DNA of 57,311 nucleotides. Source: Bacteroidales bacterium H4. GTDB taxonomy: Bacteria; Bacteroidota; Bacteroidia; Bacteroidales; Muribaculaceae. The position numbers and the translations under genes are program-made. A model generated the notes under the pieces. The model saw only the letters and a program-made list of their open reading frames with translations. It ran no database searches and was not told the origin of the DNA. The DNA is taken from NCBI GenBank assembly GCA_001701165.1, contig DAAP01000057.1, positions 1 to 57,311 on the forward strand, given 5' to 3'. Of this stretch, positions 1 to 8,139 are shown piece by piece; positions within the stretch are counted from its first letter, which is position 1, and each line of letters opens with the position of its first letter.

Positions 1-186
1 GTACACTCCGCGTCCCGGGTGGAAGTCTTTGGCTGCTTGGGAAAGCTTGAGCAATCCGTGTTCGTCTCGCACTCGGCGGAATAGCTTATCGGGATGCCGC
101 AAATATTGGCGCAGGTCGCGCGTCATGGCTGCGGCGCTTTTGCCCGAACGGATGCCGAGGTCGAGCCCCAGTTCGATTTCATTTTC
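1..186 (-). pseudogene. truncated phage minor head protein-like fragment
   Basis: The minus-strand frame is open from the window edge up to 186, where an in-frame TGA (187-189) lies immediately upstream and no start codon is seen before the conserved-looking part. It reads ELGLDLGIRSGK, then MTRDLRQYLRHPDKLFRRVR and AAKDFHPGRGVY. From memory, this style of sequence (HPG-GVY preceded by a basic RRVRDEHG stretch) is typical of Bacteroidales prophage minor capsid or head-morphogenesis proteins; I could not search for it. The rest of the protein would lie beyond base 1. The abrupt loss of the frame at 186 suggests a decayed prophage, an integration or deletion boundary, or an assembly join. If expression were real, the first internal ATG would give MTRDLRQ. 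Confidence 0.4.
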
Positions 187-278
187 TCAGAAATTAGTAC
201 TAACTTCGCAGTATCAAAAGCGGCTATCAGCGTACGTTTGTTTTTTGTTCGAGTGCGTCTGTTTTGCCAACTTTCTTT

Positions 279-2363
279 ATGGCTCAAAAGAAAACCCCAA
301 AGCCATTATCCAAGGCACATAGAGACAAAGTTCCGTCTCAGACGGCAGGAGAGACAGTGATAACAAATGCCTCTGCCATAGACTTGTCTAATCCTCAGTT
401 CCAAAATGTTTGGAACTTGTTGCGCTATACCCGTAATTCAATATTTCTTACCGGTAAGGCAGGGACAGGTAAATCTACATTTCTGAGATATATCATAGCT
501 AATATCAAGAAGAAATCGGTGGTCCTTGCACCTACGGGGATAGCGGCCGTCAATATTGGAGGGCAGACTATGCATTCGTTTTTCAAACTTCCTTTTAAGC
601 CTCTGCTGCCTGAAGACCCGGACTTTGCAGTCAATGTTTTGCGCAAGAGGATGAAGTATTCGTCCACCTTTGTCAAGCTGTTACGCAATCTCGACCTAAT
701 AGTGATAGACGAGGTGTCAATGGTACGTGCCGACATCGTTGACTTTATAGACAAAGTTTTGCGTGTCTATACAGGCAACATGCGCCTGCCTTTCGGTGGC
801 AAGCAGATGCTTTTTGTCGGTGATATGTTCCAACTTGAACCGGTGGTTAAGGGCGAAGCCCGAGATATGTTGGCTAGATATTATGACACGCCGTACTTCT
901 TTAATGCCAAGGTTTTCCATGAAATGTCGTTGGTTTCCATAGAGCTTCGTATGGTTTATCGACAGACAGATTCACATTTTGTAAGTATGCTGGACCGCAT
1001 ACGTGGCGGAAGTCCGTTAAAGAGCGATATAGACGAGCTTAATTCGCATTTGTGCACGGATGGAATCGGCGACTCGGCGTTTACAATGACCATAGCTACG
1101 CGCCGCGAAATGGTGGACAATATCAACGAAAGCCATCTAAATGAGCTGAAATCTAAAGAAGAAACATACAAAGGTTCAATCGAAGGCGAATATCCGATGG
1201 ATTCGCTACCTACGGATCTGGAATTGCGACTTAAAGTCGGTGCACAGGTTGTTTTTATAAAGAATGATGCCGATCATCGATGGGTCAACGGGACAATAGC
1301 CGTAGTGCGCGAATGCCGGGATGACTGTATAATTGTCAGTACGGAAAGCGAGCCTTTTTTGCAGGTTGTGCGCGAACGATGGTCCAACATCCGTTATGCG
1401 TACAATGAAGAAAAACATACGATAGACGAAGTCGAGCTTGGAGCTTTCACCCAATTTCCACTGAAATTGGCATGGGCTCTCACAATACATAAAAGCCAGG
1501 GATTGACATTTGACAATGTAATAATCGACATAGGGCGCGGAGCGTTTACCGGAGGCCAGACATACGTAGCGCTAAGTCGATGTCGAACACTCGAAGGCAT
1601 TAGTCTGAGAAGCACCATCAATGCCCGCGATGTGTATGTCGATGAGAATATACGTCGTTTTGCCTCTTGTTTCAACGACTCCTCAGCGATAGACAAAGCC
1701 TTGGAGCAGTCGCGTGCCGACAGTTTGTATGAAGAGGCCGCACGTGCATGGAAAGAACATAAAACAGACGAGGCTGTCGATGCTTTTTGTGCTGCTTCGG
1801 CTCTGCGTAACGAGACCGATAAACGGGCGGTTGTGCGACTTCTTCGTATCAAATTGAGTGAGATTGATCGTCTGCGAAGCGAGATTGCGCAGAATAAAAA
1901 AAGTCTTGAAGATGCACAAAATAAATTGGATAAGGTTGCAGCACAGTATGTGACCTTGGGCCAAGAGTGTAGAGACGAGGCCTGGGATCACAATGCAGCT
2001 TTGGCCAATTATGACCGCGCACTTGAGATGTCACCGGACTATTATCCTGCCGTTTTGGCCAAGGGGATGCTGCTTTCGGATATGGAACGTAACGATGAGG
2101 CCCATATAGTATTGCTTCATGCGATAGAGCTTTCCCCGACAGATTTTAAGCCGGTTATGGCACTTGGCGACATAGAATACGGAGAGGGCGATCTTGCGGC
2201 GGCAATGGGGTACTATTTGCATGTCGTTGAGCTAAACGACTCGTATATTCCTGCATATACTTGTATTGCCGAAATATATCGCAAATTAGGCGATGAGGAA
2301 GAAGCCGCCCAAACCGAAGCAATCATACGACGACTTAAGCAGCAGAAGAAAAAGCAAAAGTAG
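279..2363 (+). CDS. PIF1-like helicase with C-terminal TPR repeats
   Basis: Predicted SF1B DNA helicase of the PIF1/RecD2 kind, acting on cytoplasmic DNA. Walker A GKAGTGKST lies near residue 60, Walker B VIDEVSM near 145, and the late motif LTIHKSQGLTFD and YVALSRCR near 405-440 are the usual UvrD-like C-terminal helicase signatures. After the motor there is a coiled-coil stretch (about 520-565) and three to four TPR-like repeats up to the C-terminus, ending in a basic KQQKKKQK tail. The ATG at 279 (MAQKKTPKP) is preferred over an in-frame TTG at 264. A TACGTTTG box at 233-240 fits a Bacteroidetes -7 element. It converges on rmuC. The helicase call is firm; the function of the TPR tail is unknown. 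Confidence 0.9.
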   Translation: MAQKKTPKPLSKAHRDKVPSQTAGETVITNASAIDLSNPQFQNVWNLLRYTRNSIFLTGKAGTGKSTFLRYIIANIKKKSVVLAPTGIAAVNIGGQTMHSFFKLPFKPLLPEDPDFAVNVLRKRMKYSSTFVKLLRNLDLIVIDEVSMVRADIVDFIDKVLRVYTGNMRLPFGGKQMLFVGDMFQLEPVVKGEARDMLARYYDTPYFFNAKVFHEMSLVSIELRMVYRQTDSHFVSMLDRIRGGSPLKSDIDELNSHLCTDGIGDSAFTMTIATRREMVDNINESHLNELKSKEETYKGSIEGEYPMDSLPTDLELRLKVGAQVVFIKNDADHRWVNGTIAVVRECRDDCIIVSTESEPFLQVVRERWSNIRYAYNEEKHTIDEVELGAFTQFPLKLAWALTIHKSQGLTFDNVIIDIGRGAFTGGQTYVALSRCRTLEGISLRSTINARDVYVDENIRRFASCFNDSSAIDKALEQSRADSLYEEAARAWKEHKTDEAVDAFCAASALRNETDKRAVVRLLRIKLSEIDRLRSEIAQNKKSLEDAQNKLDKVAAQYVTLGQECRDEAWDHNAALANYDRALEMSPDYYPAVLAKGMLLSDMERNDEAHIVLLHAIELSPTDFKPVMALGDIEYGEGDLAAAMGYYLHVVELNDSYIPAYTCIAEIYRKLGDEEEAAQTEAIIRRLKQQKKKQK

Positions 2364-2488
2364 TGTTCTTCGAATGTATTGTGGATGGAGTGGGCTGACT
2401 GATAGTAGTGTCGAGAAGAAATGGCCGATGAGATGGAGGCGTATGCCTGCAACTCAAATAATAGCGCTCCAATCCTGTCTATATAAAG

Positions 2489-3577
2489 TTACTGGCGGCG
2501 ATGCGAGGCAATGCCAAGTTCGCCAAGAGTGCGTATGCGTGCGGTAATAGACCTCGGCGCATCGGATGTGGCATGTGTGTTTAGTGACTGCCATGCGGCC
2601 AGCGCTTGGTTTAAAGCTTTGCCAACGGCCGATATGTCGCCGAGTATTCGTTGAAGGTCTTCGAGTACAAGAGTGCCTACGCGTATAATCTCCTGTTGTT
2701 GCTTGGTCCGTCGTTCGGCACGCCATTGCATCTCTACTATTTGAAGAATGGCCAAGAGCAACGCCGGAGATGCCGGCACGACACGCTTATTATATGCGTA
2801 TTCGTAGATAGTGGCGTCTGAGGCTGTTGCTGTGGCAAGAGCATCATCATTCGGCATGAAAAGTATGACGAACTCGGGAGAACCTTCCACTCGGGCATCA
2901 TAGTGCTTTGATGCAAGGTTATCTATTTGACGGCGCACCGATGCAACGTGTTCGCGCAGACATTGTGCCTTGTCTTCGTTGGTTTGAGCCTCAAGATATT
3001 TAATATATGCTGTGATTGAAGTCTTGGCATCGATGACGACATTGCGGTTGCCGGGAAGATGGACTATGGCGTCCGGGCGTCGCGTAGTGTCTGCCGTCTC
3101 GTCTGCGGCGACAACACACTGCAGGTCATAGTCGCGGCCACGGACCATACCGGTCGCCGCAAGAATGTTGCCTAACAGAACTTCGCCCCAGCGTCCTTGA
3201 GTGTTGTTATTGCCCGAAATGTTCCGGTTGAGGTCGCGTGTTTGGCGTTCGACATCGCGTGTTGCAGCGAGAATGTCGTTAATGTTCCGGCGTGTGGTAT
3301 TGTCCGCGTCTCGTTGTTCCTGGATGAAGGCGGCCATGTTTGATCCCAAAGTTTCGATTCGGCCGCGCAAAGGTTCGACGACTTGACGCATGTCGTCCAC
3401 GGCGGCGCCGCGTTGCTGTTCGCGTGAAAGTGATGTTAGGGCATTTTCGGCACGTTCGGCACGTTCGACGGCTTCGTGTGCACGTGTGCGCCACATCGAA
3501 AGACGTGAAGACTGTATGATGGCTGTCACGATTATGGTGGCACATAAAATGCCAAGAATAATTACAGCGATGTCCAT
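2489..3577 (-). CDS. rmuC: RmuC family DNA recombination protein
   Basis: Predicted RmuC: an N-terminal membrane segment (about residues 3-22, AVIILGILCATIIVTAII), a long coiled coil (about 30-110) and the RmuC nuclease-like domain. The domain contains GRWGEVLLGNIL, then RPDAIVHLPGNRNVVIDAKTS, which carries the acidic and lysine residues typical of PD-(D/E)XK folds. RmuC limits inversions at short inverted repeats in E. coli (family knowledge). A GTG start at 3631 would add 18 residues, but the ATG at 3577 puts the membrane anchor at the N-terminus as usual for the family. At about 362 residues it is slightly shorter than many homologues. The gene stands between a convergent helicase gene and a hairpin at 3645-3677. 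Confidence 0.88.
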   Translation of the reverse strand: MDIAVIILGILCATIIVTAIIQSSRLSMWRTRAHEAVERAERAENALTSLSREQQRGAAVDDMRQVVEPLRGRIETLGSNMAAFIQEQRDADNTTRRNINDILAATRDVERQTRDLNRNISGNNNTQGRWGEVLLGNILAATGMVRGRDYDLQCVVAADETADTTRRPDAIVHLPGNRNVVIDAKTSITAYIKYLEAQTNEDKAQCLREHVASVRRQIDNLASKHYDARVEGSPEFVILFMPNDDALATATASDATIYEYAYNKRVVPASPALLLAILQIVEMQWRAERRTKQQQEIIRVGTLVLEDLQRILGDISAVGKALNQALAAWQSLNTHATSDAPRSITARIRTLGELGIASHRRQ

Positions 3578-3644
3578 GTCGGTAATTTGGAGCTGATTGT
3601 CGAGGTGTATTGATGTAATGTCGGTGTGCACATATTTTTGTGTG

Positions 3645-3677
3645 AAGGTCTCCGCCGACTGCTGCCGTGGAGACCTT
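3645..3677. terminator. hairpin between lipoprotein gene and rmuC
   Basis: Perfect 9-bp inverted repeat AAGGTCTCC / GGAGACCTT with a 15-nt loop, directly downstream of the lipoprotein gene on the minus strand. No clear T tract follows in either direction, so terminator function is only likely. Confidence 0.5.
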
Positions 3678-3697
3678 TACGCCTATATCTGTGAATA

Positions 3698-4216
3698 TTA
3701 TTGTACGGGTGAAAAAGCTATTGTTCCTTCTTTGGCTTCCATGGAAAATAGAGCCTTGACCAAGGTTTGATTTCTGTTGATATATGCTTCGACTTTGTTT
3801 TTGTCGACACTCTCGGAGTAGATACGACCACTGCTATTGCTGTCTTTGCTTACGATATTTCCCTTAGTATCAACAACATTCTTGTCTGTTTGGTAGGTGA
3901 ATAGAAATGTATATTTATTCTTGTTCAGTGGCGCGTCTTTCTTGAATGAACTCTTCACGATAATACCTCCTATACAGGGGAAATCGCTGTAAGTTATAGT
4001 CTTGGTCCACGGCGAAGTCGTAACTGCTTCGGTTTTTTCCTCACCGCCCAGGATGTATGATACGGTGATGTCTGTTACGGAAAGAAGATCATCGTTGGCG
4101 GTGATCTCTATTGTATAGTCCACATGGTGGTCTGTTCTCTCAGGTGCATCGTCATTGCAAGAGACTATGCCAATGCCGAGCAAAAGAGACAGAGATACGA
4201 TAATAGGTTTAATCAT
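3698..4216 (-). CDS. hypothetical lipoprotein
   Basis: 172-aa protein with a lipoprotein signal peptide: MIKPIIVSLSLLLGIGIVSC, where GIVSC is the lipobox and the cysteine at about residue 20 the acylation site. The next residues NDDAPERTD carry acidic residues as in many Bacteroidetes surface lipoproteins, though an acidic export signal is not certain. The rest looks like a small beta-rich domain (TIEITANDDLLSVTDITVSYI) without a motif I recognise. It lies 15 bp downstream of sdaA on the same strand and could be read from the same transcript. Function unknown. Confidence 0.75.
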   Translation of the reverse strand: MIKPIIVSLSLLLGIGIVSCNDDAPERTDHHVDYTIEITANDDLLSVTDITVSYILGGEEKTEAVTTSPWTKTITYSDFPCIGGIIVKSSFKKDAPLNKNKYTFLFTYQTDKNVVDTKGNIVSKDSNSSGRIYSESVDKNKVEAYINRNQTLVKALFSMEAKEGTIAFSPVQ

Positions 4217-4231
4217 ATTTGTATTTGAATG

Positions 4232-5443
4232 TTATTGTATGGCGGCAAGACCGCCTTTTGCAGTTTCTTTATATATGGAAGGCAAATCGTGTCCGGTTTG
4301 CTTCATTACTTCGACGATGCGGTCAAACGACACACTGTGCTGTCCGTCCGATATGGCTGCGTACAGATTGGCATCCAGCGCTCGGGCGGCAGCATAGGCG
4401 TTTCGTTCGATGCATGGTATTTGAACCAGCCCACATACGGGATCGCATGTCAGGCCAAGGTGGTGCTCAAGACCCATTTCGGCCGAGTACTCGATTTGGG
4501 CCGGTGTCCCGCCAAACAGTTGGGAAGCTGCTGCTGCAGCCATAGCGCAGGCTACACCCACTTCTCCTTGACAGCCCACTTCGGCACCGGAGATGGAGGC
4601 GTTGTGTCGTACCACAGCTCCGAAGAGGCCGGCGGTAGCCAATGCTCGCAGTATGCGTTGGCGGCTGAAATCTTTGGCTGTATGCAGATGATACAGCACG
4701 GCAGGCACTATACCGCACGAACCGCATGTGGGTGCTGTTACAATTTTGCCGCCGGCGGCATTTTCTTCGCTTACCGCCAATGCGTAGGCGTATACCAAGC
4801 CTCGACTTTTCAGCGAACTTGTGTAGCCGGCAGCATGCACATAGTAACTGACAGCCTTGCGTCTGACACCTAAACCTCCTGGAAGTACGCCTTCGGCTTC
4901 GATACCGCGCTTTACTGAATCGACCATGACAACCCAAACATTTTCGAGATAATCCCAGATGTTCGGGCCTTCGCATTGTTCGACATATTCCCAGAAACTA
5001 TGTCCGGAGGCCTCGCACCATTGCAAAATTTGTCCAATAGTGTCCATTCCGTAGATGTCCCGTGCATTGTCCGGATCAAGGGGTTGTCCTTCTTCGACAA
5101 CTTCTCCGCCGCCGATGCTGTACATGGTGCGTGTCGGGCACAGGGCTGCGCCTTTGGCATCCAGAGCCTCGAAGGCCATGGCATTGGTGTGAAAAGGCAA
5201 TACGATGTCTGGCTTCCAAACGATGCTTGTATGCGCTACCGGAGCCAATACGTCCAATATTGCCTTGTCTGTAAGGTGGCCTCGTCCGGTGGCGGCCAAA
5301 GAGCCATACAATGTTACGCGGAATGATGTCGGATGTAACGAATCGACACTGCTTAGAAAGGCCGTGGCGGCGTTGCGTGGCCCCATAGTGTGGGATGATG
5401 ACGGCCCGTATCCAATTTTGTATATGGTTTTGATGGTCTCCAT
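4232..5443 (-). CDS. sdaA: L-serine ammonia-lyase (iron-sulfur type, single chain)
   Basis: Deaminates L-serine to pyruvate and ammonia using an oxygen-labile [4Fe-4S] cluster, consistent with an anaerobic cytoplasm. The N-terminal beta domain begins YGPSSSHTMGPRNAA, the serine dehydratase hallmark; the alpha domain has APTCGSCGIVPAVLY and GLTCDPVCGLVQIPC, whose cysteines are the expected cluster ligands. The 403-aa length matches the fused single-chain enzyme rather than the split sdaAA/sdaAB form. It is followed by the lipoprotein gene and preceded by a nucleoside phosphorylase gene 26 bp upstream, so the three may be co-transcribed. Confidence 0.95.
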   Translation of the reverse strand: METIKTIYKIGYGPSSSHTMGPRNAATAFLSSVDSLHPTSFRVTLYGSLAATGRGHLTDKAILDVLAPVAHTSIVWKPDIVLPFHTNAMAFEALDAKGAALCPTRTMYSIGGGEVVEEGQPLDPDNARDIYGMDTIGQILQWCEASGHSFWEYVEQCEGPNIWDYLENVWVVMVDSVKRGIEAEGVLPGGLGVRRKAVSYYVHAAGYTSSLKSRGLVYAYALAVSEENAAGGKIVTAPTCGSCGIVPAVLYHLHTAKDFSRQRILRALATAGLFGAVVRHNASISGAEVGCQGEVGVACAMAAAAASQLFGGTPAQIEYSAEMGLEHHLGLTCDPVCGLVQIPCIERNAYAAARALDANLYAAISDGQHSVSFDRIVEVMKQTGHDLPSIYKETAKGGLAAIQ

Positions 5444-5469
5444 CGGAAGAATGGTTATCGGTGCTTTTT

Positions 5470-6345
5470 TTAGATGCGATCCAGGACTGTAGCTACGAGG
5501 TCATGGATACCGCCCTTATAGTTGGGATTGGCATCTTCGTTGAACCGGTTTGCTATAATAGAGCATACCGTCATGCAGCGATGTCCCATGAGGCGACCCA
5601 AGCCTTGCAGGGGTGCGGATTCCATCTCATAGTTGGTGATTTTGCGACCATTGTAACGGAAACTTTCGATACGATGATTGAGATTCGGGTTGGCGAGTGG
5701 AAGACGTACTTCGCGTCCCTGCGGGCCATAGAAGCCGACAGCCGAGATTGTGTTGCCGCGAACCATGTCATCGCGTCCGATTTGTTCGACAAGCGATGCG
5801 TCGGCATCAACTACATAGGGATTTGCCCAAGAGGGATTCCATCCGACGTGTTCGCAGAAAGCTTTCTCGAATTCGAGATCGGCAACGGAATTGCGACCTG
5901 CATAGTAGTTGAGTACTCCGTCAAAGCCAATGGATTTTTCGGCAATGACAGGGGTGCCCAAAGATAGCTCGGGCTGTAGGGCGCCGCTGGTTCCAATGCG
6001 TACCATTGTAAGCTGGCGATGTGTTTCCTTAACTTCACGTGTGGTAAAGTCTACGTTAGCCAAAGCGTCAAGCTCGGTGATGACAATGTCTATGTTGTCC
6101 GGGCCGATGCCGTGGCTTATGCACATGATGGGCTTGCCGCGGTAGGTGCCGCCGATTGTATGGAATTCGCGCGACTGGACTTCGAAGCCCTTTGTATCAA
6201 AGAACCCGGCAATCATGTCCACGCGGCTCGGGTCGCCGCACATAATAATGCGGTCGGTAAGCTGTTCGGGATGTAGGTGGATGTGGAAGGCGGTTCCATC
6301 GCTGTTGATGATAAACTCGCTTGGGGGTATGATTTTCTTTGTCAT
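5470..6345 (-). CDS. nucleoside phosphorylase, uridine phosphorylase-like
   Basis: Phosphorolysis of a nucleoside to ribose-1-phosphate and base in nucleotide salvage. The 291-aa sequence has the PNP/UDP family blocks: a phosphate-binding MCGDPSRVDMIAGFF near residue 35, GTSGALQPELSLGTPVIAE near 115-135, and the nucleoside-binding NYEMESAPLQGLGRLMGHR near 245. The EMES motif is the ribose-contacting signature of hexameric uridine and purine nucleoside phosphorylases. The relation to uridine phosphorylases is favoured but substrate choice cannot be settled by reading. The gene is in line with sdaA (26 bp gap). Confidence 0.88.
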   Translation of the reverse strand: MTKKIIPPSEFIINSDGTAFHIHLHPEQLTDRIIMCGDPSRVDMIAGFFDTKGFEVQSREFHTIGGTYRGKPIMCISHGIGPDNIDIVITELDALANVDFTTREVKETHRQLTMVRIGTSGALQPELSLGTPVIAEKSIGFDGVLNYYAGRNSVADLEFEKAFCEHVGWNPSWANPYVVDADASLVEQIGRDDMVRGNTISAVGFYGPQGREVRLPLANPNLNHRIESFRYNGRKITNYEMESAPLQGLGRLMGHRCMTVCSIIANRFNEDANPNYKGGIHDLVATVLDRI

Positions 6346-6413
6346 AGGGGTATTTGTTTATGTTGTATGTGTTTCTGATATGTTCTTTTTAAATAATATA
6401 TGATGACAGGTGC

Positions 6414-7532
6414 TCAATGTGATGCGCTGTATCCGCCGGCAGGGGTTGATGCCACACAGCCCATAAGCTCGAGTTGAAACAATGCGTCTTGCACATCTGC
6501 CAGAGACATGGATACTGCGGATGCAATTTGCACAGGTAGGCTGTCGGCGTTAGCGTCCAAATATCTGACTATACATAGCTGTTCATCGGTGAGGTCCAGC
6601 GGGAATTGCTTCTGCTGAGGTACATTGCTGTGAGCCCAGCCTAAGTATTCGGCCAAATCACATGGCTCGGTGAGTATGTGTGCACCATTGGTGCTTATAA
6701 GTTTGTTGCATCCGCGGCTGTATGGGTCGGTGATACGGCCGGGTAGCGCAAAAACCTCTCTATCGTACGAGTTGGCAAGGCTTGCAGTGGTCATTGACCC
6801 ACCTTTTCGGTCGCTTTCCATTACCAATAGGCAGTCACACATTCCGGCAACAATACGGTTACGAGCCAAAAATAAAGACGGATTGGTATGGCTTTCGAAA
6901 TCGTATTCGGTGAGTACTGCGCCGCCGTTCTGGATCATCTTAACCGCCACGGGGCGGTGTGTCTCGGGATATATACGGTCCAAGGGCACAGCGCTGACAG
7001 CTACAGTAGGGATACCGGAGTCAAGAGCTGCGCGATGTGCCGCCACATCGATACCGTATGCCAAGCCGCTCACAACAACCAAGTTCGGAACCATTGAGGC
7101 CAGTTCGGAAACGAATTTCGATGCAGAAGATATCCCATATGATGTTGCACGGCGTGTGCCTACCACCGAAATTATATGGCTTGCATTCAGGTCTGTGTCT
7201 CCGGCTATAAATAGGCCCAAAGGTGCATCGGCACAATTGGCCAAACGGCGAGGAAATCGACTGTCTGAGTAATATATGAAGTCAACGTTTATTTTGTCGG
7301 CATGTCTGGCTTGACGTAAAGCTCGTTCGAGCAATGCACGGCGATAATCATCGTCCAGTATTGGTGAACGAGCGTTCATTGTCTTTTGGAGTTCGGCCTC
7401 GGACATTCCGAAAAAGCGACGTTCATCGCCTACTTTATCGAGTATCTGCGTTCCCAATGAAAAGTTATTACCTTTCAGTCTCGCAAAGGCGATATGTAGT
7501 ACGAGGTCATCGTAGCTTTCGACGTTGGGCAT
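6414..7532 (-). CDS. dprA: DNA-processing protein DprA
   Basis: DprA/Smf Rossmann-fold protein that binds single-stranded DNA and loads RecA during transformation. Visible blocks are SVVGTRRATSYG near residue 125, VVSGLAYGIDVAAHRAAL (the SGxAxGID signature) near 155-172, and LARNRIVAGMCDCLLVMES near 220. The C-terminal DLTDEQLCIVRYLD onward is a winged-helix (DML1-like) domain. A longer frame begins at 7580 but overlaps the thioesterase gene by 44 nt; the ATG at 7532 lies 4 bases beyond the thioesterase stop codon and is preferred. The two genes are probably translationally linked. Confidence 0.92.
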   Translation of the reverse strand: MPNVESYDDLVLHIAFARLKGNNFSLGTQILDKVGDERRFFGMSEAELQKTMNARSPILDDDYRRALLERALRQARHADKINVDFIYYSDSRFPRRLANCADAPLGLFIAGDTDLNASHIISVVGTRRATSYGISSASKFVSELASMVPNLVVVSGLAYGIDVAAHRAALDSGIPTVAVSAVPLDRIYPETHRPVAVKMIQNGGAVLTEYDFESHTNPSLFLARNRIVAGMCDCLLVMESDRKGGSMTTASLANSYDREVFALPGRITDPYSRGCNKLISTNGAHILTEPCDLAEYLGWAHSNVPQQKQFPLDLTDEQLCIVRYLDANADSLPVQIASAVSMSLADVQDALFQLELMGCVASTPAGGYSASH

Positions 7533-7536
7533 TCGC

Positions 7537-7956
7537 TTAGGATACTTTAGATGGTTCAATATATTTGCCAAAAGCTTCAAGAAGGCGCTCGCCGCGTGTC
7601 AAGTGTCCGTTTTCGATACATGCCACGGTGACTTCGGCACGCAGCACCGGGGTCCCATCGGGACGATATATGTCCTGAAAGAATATAAAGGCAGCACCAT
7701 GACGTCCGAGACGCAGACAACTAACGAAATTATCGCCGATGCGCAGAGGGCTTTTGTATTCAATGTTTACGCGTGCCAATACAGGATCGATGCCCATTGA
7801 GTGCATCTCACCGAAAGTAAGACCCGCTTGTCGGCAAAACTCATGGCGCGTGTGCTCCAAGTAGTGCAGATAGTTGGCGTTATTTACAATTCCTTGATAG
7901 TCAAGTTCGTAGTCTCGAACCTGCATTTCTAAGGTAAATATATACTGATCGAACAT
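7537..7956 (-). CDS. acyl-CoA thioesterase, YbgC/4HBT hotdog family
   Basis: 139-aa single hotdog-fold protein. The motif VRDYELDYQGIVNNANYLHYLEH contains the catalytic aspartate/tyrosine context (DxxGIVNNANY) of 4-hydroxybenzoyl-CoA thioesterase-like enzymes, followed by EFCRQAGLTF. It hydrolyses acyl-CoA thioesters in the cytoplasm; the natural substrate is not predictable. It is the first gene of a pair with dprA. A CAAAGATA box at 7980-7987 (TATCTTTG on the minus strand) is a plausible -7 promoter element, without a matching TTTG at -33. Confidence 0.85.
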   Translation of the reverse strand: MFDQYIFTLEMQVRDYELDYQGIVNNANYLHYLEHTRHEFCRQAGLTFGEMHSMGIDPVLARVNIEYKSPLRIGDNFVSCLRLGRHGAAFIFFQDIYRPDGTPVLRAEVTVACIENGHLTRGERLLEAFGKYIEPSKVS

Positions 7957-8056
7957 GATGTGTATTTCATAAGAAAAAACAAAGATAGTACTTTATTTTG
8001 ATACATAGTATCGGCAAATGATTTTTTTCGGAAAAAAGTTTCAAGAAACCATTCGG

Positions 8057-8090
8057 ATAAAAAACATGCCGCATGGGTTGAGTCCATGCG
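8057..8090 (-). terminator. rho-independent terminator after glgP
   Basis: On the minus strand CGCATGG, loop, CCATGCG forms a 7-bp stem (8070-8090), followed by GCATGTTTTTTAT. Placed 50 bp after the glgP stop, it ends the glycogen phosphorylase transcript. Confidence 0.8.
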
Positions 8091-8139
8091 ACATTTAAGT
8101 TACTGCCTTATTTGAGCTGTTTGTACGCTTAGAAGGCCG

